From: Acanthochlamys bracteata
Lineage: Eukaryota > Streptophyta > Magnoliopsida > Pandanales > Velloziaceae
NCBI GenBank assembly: GCA_019914995.1
Contig: CM034127.1
Coordinates: 1,860,001 to 1,924,000, forward strand
Direction: 5' to 3'
DNA: 64,000 nucleotides
The notes beneath the pieces are model-generated. The model did no database searches, was not told where the DNA came from, and was given only the letters and a program-made list of their open reading frames with translations. Of the stretch, positions 63,849-64,000 are shown in pieces (the stretch's first letter is position 1; every line of letters begins with the position of its first letter). The translations under genes and the position numbers were made by a program.

Positions 63849-64000
63849 ATGAACACGAAAGAAATCCAACGGTCAGAATTGATCGAACTACGTGCTGCTG
63901 TTCGTCTTCTGAACGATCGATGTCTCTCTACTCCGCCGCAAAGTGGGTAGCAGAGCTTCTCAACTCAACCGGACCAATCAACAACAAAGACAACACCAAG
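63849..64000 (+). CDS. APC8: anaphase-promoting complex subunit 8 (CDC23), 5' end only, frame broken
   Basis: The frame from the ATG at 63849 reads MNTKEIQRSELIELRAAVRL then LNDRCL, and stops at TAG (63948-63950). A frame opening at 63920 reads SLYSAAKWVAELLNSTGP to the window end. Plant APC8 N-termini have the continuous form (E-[LI]-R-A-A-[VI]-R-x-L-x-DRCLYSAAKW), so both halves belong to one gene and the frame changes in the CTCTCT run at about 63924-63929. The change equals two extra bases or one lost base. Translation from the ATG at 63920 is a fallback that would drop the conserved start. APC8/CDC23 is a TPR-containing scaffold subunit of the anaphase-promoting complex ubiquitin ligase. 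The rest lies outside the window. Confidence 0.72.

Noticed and set aside
1..64000. CRISPR array, operon or bacterial-type system
   Set aside because: All genes are plant nuclear genes with introns; repeats seen are transposons and microsatellites, with no regular repeat-spacer pattern.
1..64000. tRNA, rRNA or conserved microRNA genes
   Set aside because: I looked for GGTTCGAATC-type T-arms and for well-known plant microRNA sequences and found none; the GGTTCGAACC near 18145 has no surrounding cloverleaf.

Overview
The window is nuclear DNA from a flowering plant, most likely a eudicot. Every gene I recognise is a plant nuclear gene with GT-AG introns, the intergenic DNA is very AT-rich, and one gene encodes a subunit found only in the chloroplast NDH complex. 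I cannot name the species. Coding models were assembled by hand from splice signals and reading-phase agreement, so exon edges are inferences, although phases close exactly in the intact genes.

Layout, left to right. The 3' part of a UTP10/HEATR1 ribosome-biogenesis gene (+, to 10544). A small two-exon gene with a broken frame (+, 11171-11805). An AATF/Bfr2 rRNA-processing gene (-, 13381-17997), which shares a 354-bp divergent promoter with a UQCC1/CBP3 complex III assembly factor (+, 18352-21680). A receptor-like pseudokinase (-, 24072-25425) with a one-base frame break. A PTPMT1/DSP8 phosphatidylglycerophosphate phosphatase (-, 28464-31777). Histone H2A (+, 32967-33668), convergent with a membrane-anchored DUF761 protein (-, 33984-35468). 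A class II HD-Zip factor (-, 42568-43826). A 10-kb repeat-rich gap with LTR-element remnants. A U-box/USP-domain kinase (-, 54249-57776) with a one-base frame break. PNSB3 of chloroplast NDH (-, 61244-63351). The first 152 bp of APC8/CDC23 (+, from 63849), again with a frame break.

These are unrelated housekeeping and regulatory genes, not a pathway cluster. The one functional pairing is that UTP10 and AATF, both needed for small-subunit rRNA processing, are neighbours. The gaps are full of short AT-rich foldback (MITE-like) repeats, LINE fragments, a non-autonomous LTR element with a legible primer-binding site, and a putative solo LTR. I did not find a convincing new biological system. The points most worth checking are four genes whose frame breaks are all consistent with one lost base, an orphan 121-bp exon-like segment inside a repeat desert, and the LTR element.
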